From assembly GCA_010909165.1 (NCBI GenBank), contig MU008169.1, forward strand, positions 744,001 through 808,000: 64,000 bases of DNA. Reading direction: 5' to 3'. Shown piece after piece: positions 44,235-54,579 of this stretch (position 1 is its first letter; each line of letters starts with the position of its first letter). The position numbers were made by a program, and so were the translations under genes. This stretch comes from Anthoceros angustus. Its lineage: Eukaryota; Streptophyta; Anthocerotopsida; Anthocerotales; Anthocerotaceae. The notes beneath the pieces are model-generated. The model searched no databases and was not told where the DNA came from. It was given only the letters and a program-made list of their open reading frames with translations.

Positions 44235-45000
44235 TTGCCGGCCTTGGGCGGAGACGCTAGGGCTTCCTCTTCTCCAGTGCGAGAGCAATCACGTCGTTCA
44301 AGCTGCTCTTCCTTCTTAACCAAGTTCCGAAGTAAAACCTTCTTGCATGACTATAAAGAAAAACTCAACTGCCTCTGCCAAAGCGATAGAGAGGCCGTCA
44401 CTGACTATGTTGAAACAACTAGAACTCTCGTCCAGAAGCTTGGATACACAACGGATGCAGGTAAACTCAAGAAGGTGAAAGCACGTTGTGTGCGTGGCAT
44501 CAGGATGAATTCTTCTCCAGGACGATGGAAGCAAATGAAAGGTTGCCCAGTCCGCTCTGCTAGCATCGTCGAGATTCTCAAACCATACTTCAGCTTTGCT
44601 CTGGAGGGAAGCAGGAAGAACTTCATATACTTTTTCTCTGTTCCAAGCATCCTGGCTTTGAGCATCCTTTTGAATAACCATACGTGTTCGTCCGAATCTT
44701 CTCTACGAGAGCTGAAGAATTGTGGAAGGGCAGCTGGGTCAGTATGCCTTCCGGCCATTGTAGACTCAGAACTCAAGAAGGCCATCAAGGGGTCTTACAG
44801 TCTGTCGAGATCGAAGTGGAAGCGGTTGGCAGGCAGCTGGTCTTTTCGACAAGACACGGTTGTGGATTCTCCGAAAATACTTGGAAGGCTCTAGGTGAAC
44901 TAGCAAGACCGAAGGGTACGAGAAGGGGACAGGTCGCACTGGCGCTGCAGACTGTGCAGCAGGGCCAACTGCACCTAAATCTCCTTAGCACCTCAGTAAG
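44235..45000. pseudogene. Split, half-inverted gag of LTR element (left arm)
   Basis: The minus strand (44788 to 44520) encodes the N-half: FFSSRREDSDEHVWLFKRML, PASLQSKAEVWFENLDDASRADWATF. The plus strand (44300-44515) encodes the C-half: FLTKFRSKTFLHDYKEKLN..REAVTDYVETTRTLVQKLGY. In retrotransposon gag these halves are consecutive on one strand (DWAT..FL..F). Here their C-terminal ends face each other, so one half was inverted in place. Confidence 0.75.
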
Positions 45001-45240
45001 TATCTTGTGCTTGGGAGAGGCTTAGGATCCAAAATTTCGTGCATCATTGCCGGCGCCGTTTTGTTTCTGAAATTGATGGAAACAGACACCCGCCAAACTG
45101 ACACTCTGAACTGCATCACACCTTGGTCCCAAGATGTGATATAGCGCGGCGCCGGTGGAGGTGGTGGTGCAGAAGCCGGGTGTCTGTTTCCATCAATCCT
45201 TTTCAACCGATGCCAGCCGCTCACTACATACCAGATTTAT
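45001..45240. other. Deleted form of the conserved module (left arm)
   Basis: Matches 46240-46440 and then jumps to 45870-45910 sequence, missing about 330 bases that the right arm retains. A perfect 21 bp inverted repeat (45072-45092 with 45177-45197) brackets the junction region. Confidence 0.75.
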
Positions 45241-45533
45241 TATCTGAATAAAGTGAATCTGAAAGCCTTCCATGGATTATAGTAGGCCCTGGCCGGGAAT
45301 AGACACCGCTTCTGCATAATGGAAGAGTATCATATGCCCTGGTCGGGAATCGCAATAGCGTCTACATGGTGAAAGAATCTCATTCTACCACAATATTGAC
45401 AACATTTTTTTTCAACCTGTAGTGGTATGAAGTACAAATTAGTGGCAAATTTTGGAGTAATTAAGATATTGAAGGAAACTCTATACTACCAAATTTTGAA
45501 ATTACTACATGAAGGAAGAAAACCCTAAATATA
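45240..45533 (-). mobile_element. SINE-like composite at apex (left arm)
   Basis: Reverse complement of 45565-45860. B-box-like GGTCGGGAATCGC and GGCCGGGAATAGAC; GATTTATTATCTGAATAAAG end. Nearly identical to the other arm. Confidence 0.65.
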
Positions 45534-45564
45534 TACTAGTTGATTTATGGGAAGAACTAATATC
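45534..45564. other. Palindrome spacer
   Basis: About 31 unpaired bases (ACTAGTTGATTTATGGGAAG.. region) between GAAGGAAGAAAACCCTA and TAGGGTTTTCTTCCTTC. The copy at 25500-25600 shows the natural continuation, so the fold-back point lies inside this SINE-like repeat. Confidence 0.9.
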
Positions 45565-46240
45565 TATATAGGGTTTTCTTCCTTCATGTAGTAATTTCAA
45601 AATTTGGTAGTATAGAGTTTCCTTCAATATCTTAATTACTCCAAAATTTGCCACTAATTTGTACTTCATACCACTACAGGTTGAAAAAAAATGTTGTCAA
45701 TATTGTGGTAGAATGAGATTCTTTCACCATGTAGACGCTATTGCGATTCCCGACCAGGGCATATGATACTCTTCCATTATGCAGAAGCGGTGTCTATTCC
45801 CGGCCAGGGCCTACTATAATCCATGGAAGGCTTTCAGATTCACTTTATTCAGATAATAAATCTGGTATGTAGTGAGCGGCTGGCATCGGTTGAAAAGGAT
45901 TGATGGAACAAAACATGGATGTTTAGGGGGATCCAGGTTCGATTCCCGTCGGAATACACGGAATAAAACCTTGCAGATACGGTTATCCAGGAACCAGCTA
46001 GTCAGAAGCTTATGCAAGGGATGAAACATGTGGAGAAGTTCCTCCAGTAGCATCTCCAGGCCATACTTCCAAGCTTCCTGTGTATAGCTGTATACATAGC
46101 CGCCATTCCCTGCACAATTGCTTCGCCAAAAGCATCGGAAAAATGCAACTGGAGTAGGACGAGGCGGATTCAGGGGGGGCCTGCTGTCGTGCATACTTCG
46201 ACGTTTCACGTCACGGGCCAGAGCCATGGCGGCTTCGCGG
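45565..46240 (+). mobile_element. SINE-like composite and flank (right arm)
   Basis: GTGGTAGAATGAGATTCTTT (A-box-like), GCGATTCCCGACCAGGGC and CTATTCCCGGCCAGGGCC (B-box-like, two in tandem), a CAGATAATAAATCTGGTAT end, then GGTTCGATTCCCGTCGG. 45912-46238 is missing from the left arm. Confidence 0.6.
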
Positions 46241-46439
46241 CAGACACCCGGCTTCTGCACCACCACCTCCACCGGCGCCGCGCTATATCACATCTTGGGA
46301 CCAAGGTGTGATGCAGTTCAGAGTGTCAGTTTGGCGGGTGTCTGTTTCCATCAATTTCAGAAACAAAACGGCGCCGGCAATGATGCACGAAATTTGGATC
46401 CTACAAGCCTCTCCCAAGCACAAGATACTTACTGAGGTG

Positions 46440-47249
46440 CTAAGGAGATTTAGGTGCGGTTGGCCCTGCTGCACAGTCTGCAGCGCCAGTGCGACCCGTC
46501 CCCCTTCTCGTACCCTTCGGTCTTGCTAGTTCACCTAGAGCCTTCCAAGTATTTTCGGAGAATCCACAACCGTGTCTTGTCGAAAAGACCAGCTGCCTGC
46601 CAACCGCTTCCACTTCGATCTCGACAGACTGTAAGACCCCTTGATGGCCTTCTTGAGTTCTGAGTCTACAATGGCCGGAAGGCATACTGACCCGGCTGCC
46701 CTTCCACAATTCTTCAGCTCTCGTAGAGAAGATTCGGACGAACACGTATGGTTATTCAAAAGGATGCTCAAAGCCAGGATGCTTGGAACAGAGAAAAAGT
46801 ATATGAAGTTCTTCCCTGCTTCCCTCCAGAGCAAAGCTGAAGTATGGTTTGAGAATCTCGACGATGCTAGCAGAGCGGACTGGGCAACCTTTCATTTGCT
46901 TCCATCGTCCTGGAGAAGAATTCATCCTTGATGCCACGCACACAACGTGCTTTCACCTTCTTGAGTTTACCTGCATCCGTTGTGTATCCAAGCTTCTGGA
47001 CGAGAGTTCTAGTTGTTTCAACATAGTCAGTGACGGCCTCTCTATCGCTTTGGCAGAGGCAGTTGAGTTTTTCTTTATAGTCATGCAAGAAGGTTTTACT
47101 TCGGAACTTGGTTAAGAAGGAAGAGCAGCTTGAACGACGTGATTGCTCTCGCACTGGAGAGGAAGCCTAGCGTCTCCGCCCAAGGCCGGCAAAACTGCAT
47201 GACAGAGGCCGGAGCTCGAGCACAGTGGTTAGGCCTCATAGCAACAGAA
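46440..47249. pseudogene. Split gag of LTR element (right arm)
   Basis: Plus strand 46640-46910 carries the N-half and minus strand 46900-47154 the C-half, the same head-to-head arrangement as in the left arm. The inversion therefore predates or is independent of the palindrome. Confidence 0.75.
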
Positions 47250-47624
47250 TGTTAGAAAACAGGTTTTAGTCAACACCCTCCGGTGAGGCACAATAGTAAT
47301 GAGGAAGGAAAGGGGCAGGCTTCTCAGCCCTGCGCGTTAGCATTCACAGACATACAGAATCTGCACAAGAGAAAGGAGTTTGGATGCCAAGGGCCATGCC
47401 CTGTTCCATTGGATGGCCTGTTGCTTACAGAAATTGAGGACTCTCATAGTCCTCGAGCAGCTCATCTCCGTAAGACTCATCAATTTGCTGGCGGCTTCAC
47501 AGAGCCCTATGTTCCAGTTTGCACATAAAGAATACATATTCTATACTTAGCTACCTATCCATGGGCCCAGCTTTGCAGAAGGTAGGGTTAGCCTTAATTA
47601 CATTTCTTCTAGAAATCCCCAACA
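47250..47624 (-). mobile_element. LTR of the split-gag element (right arm)
   Basis: Reverse complement of 43798-44177, with small indels. Confidence 0.65.
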
Positions 47625-47639
47625 GTCCACTGGTGCTTT

Positions 47640-48605
47640 GATTAAGTGAGGGTTTAAGGACAATGGGAAGAGAAGGTAATGCTGCTGAGTGCTATGGTGC
47701 TTTGGTTAAGTGCGGGGTGAAGGACAATGGGGAACTCCTGAACCTCTGTTGCTTGTTGTTATAGGTCTTGAGGGATGCTGCCATGGGAGATGTGGCGAGC
47801 AAATTCTGGCCATCGACGTCACATCAGACTAACTCCCGAACTGTGAAGGCTGAGCTTGGTACCAGCCGAGGAGGTCAAACGCACTGCAGTTACTCTTGCT
47901 TGCCTACTGAAGGCCTGTGCAGGGATTGGTACCTTACAGAAGGGCACGGGGCTGCACTCACAGATTGTCGACAGAGGACAACTAGATAATATATTGGTGG
48001 GTAACTGCCTGGTGGGCATATATGCAAAATGCTTTGAACTGAAACAAGGACGCCAGGTTTTGACAGCTGTGCCGAGGATGTGGTGACATGGACCTCGCTG
48101 ATTGCTGGGTATGCCCAGCAAGGGCCCCCTCGGACATGAGTCACTTGTTGTGTATGGACGAATGAAGCAGGAAGGCCTTCATTCACCATGTTTGCTTGCC
48201 TTGTGAAGGGCGGTGCAAAAACTGGTGGTCTTATTTTTCACAGCTTGGCCAAAAAGGATGTGGTGACATGGAATACCCTGATTGCTAGGTATGCATAGCA
48301 AGGACTCGGCCAAGAGGCACTTGTTGTGTATGGACAAATGGACAATTGGGGGGTCCTCGGTTTGGTTGATAGATGTTATCTTTGCTTGCCTTCTGAAGGC
48401 CTGTGGAAGCACTGGTGCCTTAGAGAAGGGGGGGCAGCTGAACTCATAGATTGTCAACAGAGGACAGCTGGGTGCACCAGCTGCTTGGTGGACATGTATA
48501 CCAAATGTGGTGCATTGAAAGATTCCCGCCAGCTTTTTGAAAGCTTGAGCACAAAGGATGTGGTGAAGGCTAAGGAAGATGCGCTTTTGTGGGCATGCTG
48601 AGAAG
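47640..48605 (+). pseudogene. PPR pseudogene with upstream module (right arm)
   Basis: An upstream module with TTATAG then VLRDAAMGDVASKFWPS (47755-47815), then PPR repeats: TLACLLKACAGIGTLQKGTG, IVDRGQLDNILVGNCLVGIYAKC, AGYAQQG, CLLKACGSTGALEKGG, CLVDMYTKCGALKDSRQLFES, ending KEDALLWAC at 48601. About four PLS repeats, frameshifted. It ends about 90 bases before the copia insertion. Confidence 0.85.
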
Positions 48606-49289
48606 CTAGCTTTGGCGTTTGGTCTCTTGAAGACTCCGAGTGGGACACTTTTGGTGGTAAAGAAGAGTCTACGCATGTGCGGTGTCTGCCATAGTAAAGT
48701 GGGGCACAAGTCTTGGAGGAAAGGATGATTTTCATTGATGAAAGGGGCATATTTATATATGTACTGATTGCAGTTATAACTGCTCTCATCATTACTAACT
48801 GGTCTAATAACTGCTGAGGTTAAGTGCAGTAATTGCCGTCTATCACGTTCTAGTTGTGATTAAAACCTACACATGTGAACCGTGCCCTAAACTACGCTCC
48901 CAGTGCAGTCGGCGTACAAGGTCACAACACTCCCCCTCGCTGCAAACTGGGTGCAACAACTCAGAGTGATGTCGAAGATGGCTTCGATCTCCTACGCCTG
49001 CCTGCAGCTGGTGCTAAGCATTCTGTCGGCGATCTGGTGGCTTCTTCAGCTTGCCTCGCTCGTCATCGATGCCATTGGTGACAAAGTGACACGGTTGGCA
49101 GAAGCTGAAGTACCCAGGCGCAGAAAGCTGAAGGAGAGCTCTTCTCTCATGAAACACGGGCGAAAAGCTTCACAGTCTGAGAACGACTCGGTCAGCTTGG
49201 AGCAATTCAAGATAGCAGTGACGCAACCTCTTCCGAAGGGTGATGATGGTGTTGCGCTACGGCTGCCGTCTTTGCGACTCCGGTATTCG

Positions 49290-49800
49290 AGTTACATGTG
49301 TTCTCGTTGGCCTTTCCAGGTGGAAGATTCGCTCCCCTCCATGATAAGCTTCTCGTAACCTGGCATGCATGCGCTGGGTGGTGTCTTGGAAAGTCCCTTC
49401 GTAAGCAAGTCTGCTGTGTTCTCTTCTGTCGCAACATAACTGAGGGTGACTTGCTTCTTGCTCACCACCTGCCGGATGAAGTGGTGTTGTATCTCGACGT
49501 GCTTCATCCTAGCATGCAGCACTGGATTCAGGGTCATGGCGATTGCTGATTGGTTGTCGCACTTGAGTTCAGTTGGCTGATGCTGCTCCTCGTTGACGCC
49601 TTGCAGGAACTGACGTATCCACAGGATCTCTTTGGCCGCCAGTGAAGTTGCAGTGTACTCCGCCTCGGTGGATGAGAGGCATACTGTTGGCATCTTCTTG
49701 CATGCCCAGGAAACAAGTGAACCATTGATCATAGCGCGGTATCTGCGATCAACTTTCGGCATCGGTCTCCTGCGATGCGTCGAAAAGCGGTAAGTACCGA
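49290..49800 (-). pseudogene. copia RNase H (right copy)
   Basis: Minus strand: MINGSLVSWACKKMPTVCLS, STEAEYTATSLAAKEILWIR, ELKCDNQSAIAMTLNPVLHA and HHFIRQVVSKKQVTL..TADLLTKGL. This is the best-preserved RNase H in the window, still short at its N-terminus. Confidence 0.9.
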
Positions 49801-49959
49801 TGCGCTACTTCTATCCGGCATAGAAGTCCTGAGGGATCTGGTTCCTTTTAAGTATCTAAGGATTAAACGACACATGTCCAAAGGCTTTTCCGAGTTGGAA
49901 AGATACCTAGATGCTATGTTGACCTGAGATGTCTGGCGAGTCCATATTGCTAAGTATAG

Positions 49960-50935
49960 AAGGCTACCAACGGCCTCACTGTAAGGTATAAGTTTCATCT
50001 CTTCTATTTCTTACGGTGTCCAGGCTATACGGACACCTTCTAACCTGCAGCTATGGGTGTACTGACGGGTCTGGCTTCTTTAAGGTTGAACCTGTCTAAG
50101 AGCTGGTCTACATAGTGCTGCTGGTGGATGAAGAAAGAGTGATCTGTGGGATTTCTCTCAAACTGGGCCTAAAGCGTACTTGAGGTCCTATGTCTCGATC
50201 TCATACTCCTTGGCTAAGTCCTTGACATCTTTGGATGATTTGGGGACAGCTATCAAAGATGAAATTGTCGTCGACGTACAGAGTAATGATGACGAAATGC
50301 TCCTTTTGCCTAAGGAGATAAACACTGGGATCTGCAATTAAAGGTGAGAATCCAGACTTCTTAATCTGAGTCTCTGATCATTCCATACAGCAGTTGTTTC
50401 AATCCATAGAGTGATTTCATGAGCTTACAGACCTTTTTGTTGTCCTTGATGTAGCCAGGGGGCTGGAGCATGTAAATGTCTTCACTCAACGTACCGTATA
50501 GGAAAGCAGTTTTTACGTCGACTTGATGGATGTCCAGACGGTAATGAGCTGCCAGCGCCAAGAGTATCCTTATAGATGTTGATTTCACCACAGGGCTGTA
50601 GAGTCGATTTTGTTCATAGTCGAAGTCAGGAACTTGGCTGAAGCCTCTAGCGACTAGCCTTGCCTTGTATCTTGCGACTGTCCCATCTGGATTCAACTTC
50701 CTCCTGAATGTCCACTTACAAGATATGGGTTTGCGACCTGGAGGTAAGTCGGTCAGTATCCACGTTTTGTTGGCAATCAGCGAGTCATATTCGGACTTAG
50801 CTGCTGCAGTCCATTCAGGGGTCTTGAATGCTTCCTCGATGGACTGAGGAACGTCTTGCATTTCGATTGCCGACATTGCTTGATATAAGGCCACATTGAC
50901 CTGATGAGTATGCTGCTGTTGCTGTTGCACGTCCT
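49960..50935 (-). pseudogene. copia reverse transcriptase (right copy)
   Basis: 50361-50930 is open for 189 residues: [78 protein letters not shown]. The YVDD region follows near 50270-50300. Confidence 0.9.
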
Positions 50936-52330
50936 CTGGAGGAGTTTGGGGCGCGGGCGGAGCTCTGCCAGTGATTGAGTCTCCAGGCCAGTGATAGATA
51001 TCCTTCCAGCTGGATCGAGGAGGAAGATGACGGGTAGACCGTCTAAGTGGGGGCTCGTGAGCTCAGTGAGCTTAGCGAGATAAGGGTTGCTCCAGTCTGG
51101 GATCTTTGGTCGTAAGAAAGGTTCTGAATTGTTGTTCGGTGACCTATGGTGTGTGATGGCTTGGTGTAGATTGCAGTCTTGGAGTGGGGACGGTGCTGGA
51201 TGGCTGTGCTTGAGGCTGGAGCCGGCTTGTGGTGGAATCGGATGACCTGTCTGGCCTTGCACATCAACATTTTCGTAATCTGTTGGGTTATAAGTGTCCC
51301 CCTCAAGGTCAGAAAGGGAAGAAGGTGAATAACCATGAAGACTGGGAGCGGGGAGAGTTGTTGAGCTGGACACGGATTGCAGATAAGTATTAAGCAAGGT
51401 GGCTTCATGGAAATGAACACTACGGGATAGGGTTACCTGACGAGTTGATGGATCAATCAAGCGATAGGCCTTAGATTGGTCGAGTAACCAATAAATGTCT
51501 TCTTACTTTTGTCGTCCCATTTCTTGCAGTCGGTGGAATGTGGGCGAATCTTTGTCGAAAATCACGAAGATGAGATATCTTGGGGCTTATCATCCAAGCT
51601 CATAGGGTGTGACATTTGGAAGCTCCTTTGTTGGCGATCATTCTTGATATAGTTGGTTGTTGAGATGGCAGCCAAATATCCTTGTGTGAGGCCTGCCCAA
51701 GGCGAGCAACGATCGAGATATCTCCAGATCTGATTGATCTTTACGCAAAAGGGTTACGTGCTGGTGTGTATGGCATGAGCTCGGTGATGCCCTTAGATGT
51801 CTGATGCACCTTTGAAAAGTGGTGATGTACTCTCCGGCATTGTCGGTTCGAGGGGTCTTGGCCGGAAGTCCGGTGTGCTCGCCATGGCAACAAACTTGGA
51901 AGCTTGAAGGGCTTCATCCTTGTGTAAGAAGTATGTGGCAATATCGGCTCCATTCATCGAGAAAAGTGAAAATATGAGTGGCCGCCGAAAGAGGATGTGC
52001 GCATGGGGCCACAGATGTCCGAATGGGCGACTTCAAGCGAGCGTTTGGCTCTTAGGTAAGGGATCATTGAATGGTAGCGTTCAGTTGTTGTCTTGTGATT
52101 TGATATAAATCTGAAGATAGCTTTGATGGTATTGGGTCTCTGTACATTGTAGGGTTGGATAAGGAATTCAGATAGCGGGCACTCATGTGGCCAGCTCGGC
52201 AGTGCCAGAGGAGGGAATCTAATTTGGAAAGAGACCTAGGGGCTGAATTTTGAGCGTCTACCAGCAGGGAAGTTGACTGAATGTTGAGGAGATAGAGATC
52301 ATTGTATGGGAGACCATGTGCAAGAATAGT
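50936..52330 (-). pseudogene. copia integrase and linker (right copy)
   Basis: The integrase region (51600-52100) is much noisier than in the left arm, with several deleted stretches around the second Asp. 51040-51460 holds LIDPSTRQVTLSRSVHFHE and the linker. Confidence 0.8.
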
Positions 52331-53900
52331 TTTAGATGGGTCACTGAATCTGTGAATGAGGCAGTGGTTACCCTGAAAAGTGATGACTAGGTTGTGTTCA
52401 GTATCTAGCTTTCGGACTGACAGAAGGTGGAGGACTCCGGTGATGAGGAGGCTTTCTCCGTTCGGCAGTGCGATGAGGCGTTGCGTGCCTACTACTGACC
52501 TTCTCGTCTCCTAGGAGGACATGCCTCGAGGTGAATCGTGGTAGATTCAGCTTCTTTCTTTGTTGCAGATATGTCATAGTTGCTCCGAGTCCGGGGAACC
52601 ATCTATTTTCATCCGTTCTTGTGAGTGTTAAGCATCTGACCAAGAGGGCGGGAAGGCGACTTCGTGCCGGTGTAATGTGATTCGTTGCGGTGATTCGCGA
52701 CGAGGTTCGCCAAGCTTCTTTCTTTTCGTTTTGAAGTGCCGAAAACACCGTTGCAGGCCCTTTGTCCTGCGGTCGGATAACTTGTTGCTACAAAGGTGGG
52801 TCGCATGGAGGCCTTCGTGCTGAAAGTTACATGACGCCACCTCTCCACAGGCGCGTCCTCTTGATGTGAAGAGTGCATGAGTCTTTGGATGGACGCCTTG
52901 TGGCTCGTGGATCTGCTGGATTCCTCCTCAAGGAGGCTGCAACCACCTCGATTAAATGTGTAAGTGGATTGCTGTCCTTGCCGCTGCAAGGGTTGCCATA
53001 CCAATTGCAATTGCACTAATAAATGTCCGATCGGTGAGAGAGGTTAAAGAGGCCTATGACGATGTTCGAAGATAAGCAATCCACGAGGCTAGCTTTGCTA
53101 CGAGGGATCGAGAACACATTCACATCTTTGTTTTGTCAAGATCTTTCATTCTTAGTGAATAAAGCTGTCTTGTTGCATTGATTAGGGACATCTTGCTTTG
53201 GGCACGAAATGTCTTTGAAAGTCCTATGATGGCATTGGAAGTGGCTTGGTCACTTGTGTGGTGCATCATACTCTTGTCAATGGAAGAAATCAAGATGCTA
53301 TGGGCACGCTTGTCCTTCTTGGTCCAAGCTGCAACCTGATCAGAAGTTGTAGGGGATTGGATGTGGTGGAAGGTTGGGCGTGGTGCCGAGCCCCATCCCC
53401 ATGAGGTCATGCTCCTCCAGTAGCGATGATGCTTGTCGCCGGATGTCGTGGTAGCTTCGTGAGCGGTCTCGATCTCTAAACTCTACCTTGGTTGTATTTA
53501 CAATTTGAGCCATGGGTGTCTGTTGTGCAAGGCGGTGAGAATTTCTTAGCAAGCAACTTGGTTGTATCTTGACCTAGTGGGTCGAAATGAGGCATTCGCC
53601 TACTCGAGTGCATCTCCGATTCGTTGTTGTGTGTACAGGCGGGTTGGAGATAGCGACAAAGTGCCTCCATCTGCGATTTGATTAGCACTAAGCGGCTCTT
53701 AAGGTAATCCTCGGAGGAGGTCGAGGGATTACGGAACCTTTGGAGAGGTCGCTTGACTGCGGGTGTGCAGTGTAGGATCGTCACTCTATGAATTCTTGAT
53801 GGGCCTTTAACTTGGTGGAGGACTTGATTGGTGAGGTGTCTCGCGGTGCGCTCCGGTGGCGTCACTGGTCTTGGGCAGCGGGGCTGCGTGATAGCGATCC
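52330..53900 (-). pseudogene. copia gag and protease (right copy)
   Basis: WTKKDKRAHSILISSIDKSM, SKMSLINATRQLYSLRMKD (53120-53410), KASIQRLMHSSHQED, and a zinc-knuckle remnant (GTSKRKE / FRHFKTK) near 52720. Confidence 0.85.
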
Positions 53901-54579
53901 TTCTTGGAGAATTTACGCTCGGGCGTGGTGTGGGGCTCGAGGCATGGTAGAAGACTCAGGATCGTTGAAGGTTGCCGTTGCTCCGGGTGCGCGCCATGTC
54001 GGGTGGCTGTGGAGAGCCAAAGCCCAGCGAGCGTGTCTGAGAAGCAAGCGAGCGCGACTCCTGCCTCGATACCATAAAGTGGGGCACAAGTCTTGAGGAA
54101 AGGATGATTTTCATTGATGAAAGGGGCATATTTATACATGTACTGATTGCAGTTATAACTGCTCTCATCATAACTAACTGGTCCAATAACCGCTGAGGTT
54201 AAGTGCAGTAATTGCCATCTACCACGTTCTAGTTGTGATTAAAACCTACTCATGTGAACCGTGCCCTAAACTACGCTCCCAGTGCAGTCGGCGTACAAGG
54301 TCACAACACATAGTTCCACGGATATCATGTCAAGGCTTGAACAAAGAGACAAGAGAAGGGCCAAGAGATTGTATCAAACACGATATCTTGTGAAGGGGGT
54401 TAATATCCGAACCCCCTTCCGTGAAATGAAAACCCCCTTAGCACAATTCACACAGTCCCGAAATACGCGTTTTGGCTCTTTTTAAAAGCAGACGACCATG
54501 TTCCAACAGTAGGAATTGAGAAAAACTCTTTCGCACAACAAAGACATGAAAGCAGTGCGGGCGCGGCCGGCGGCGCCTT

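Larger units (their letters stand above)
27218..45533 (+). repeat. Left arm of giant palindrome
   Basis: Every landmark here recurs in reverse complement in 45565-64000: flank, TIR element, copia, PPR, split-gag LTR element and apex SINE. Position 27218 pairs with about 64000, so the repeat may continue beyond the window. Near the apex the arms are almost identical; farther out, indels are frequent. Confidence 0.97.
48695..54308 (-). mobile_element. Ty1/copia retrotransposon (right copy)
   Basis: LTRs 48695-48929 (3') and 54075-54308 (5'). Target duplication CATAG at 48690-48694 and 54309-54313. Primer site TGGTATCGAGGCAGGAG (54074-54058). Polypurine tract next to the 3' LTR (GCGAGGGGGAG, 48940-48930). 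LTRs are longer than in the left arm (234-235 against 213-216), mostly through small indels. Confidence 0.95.
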
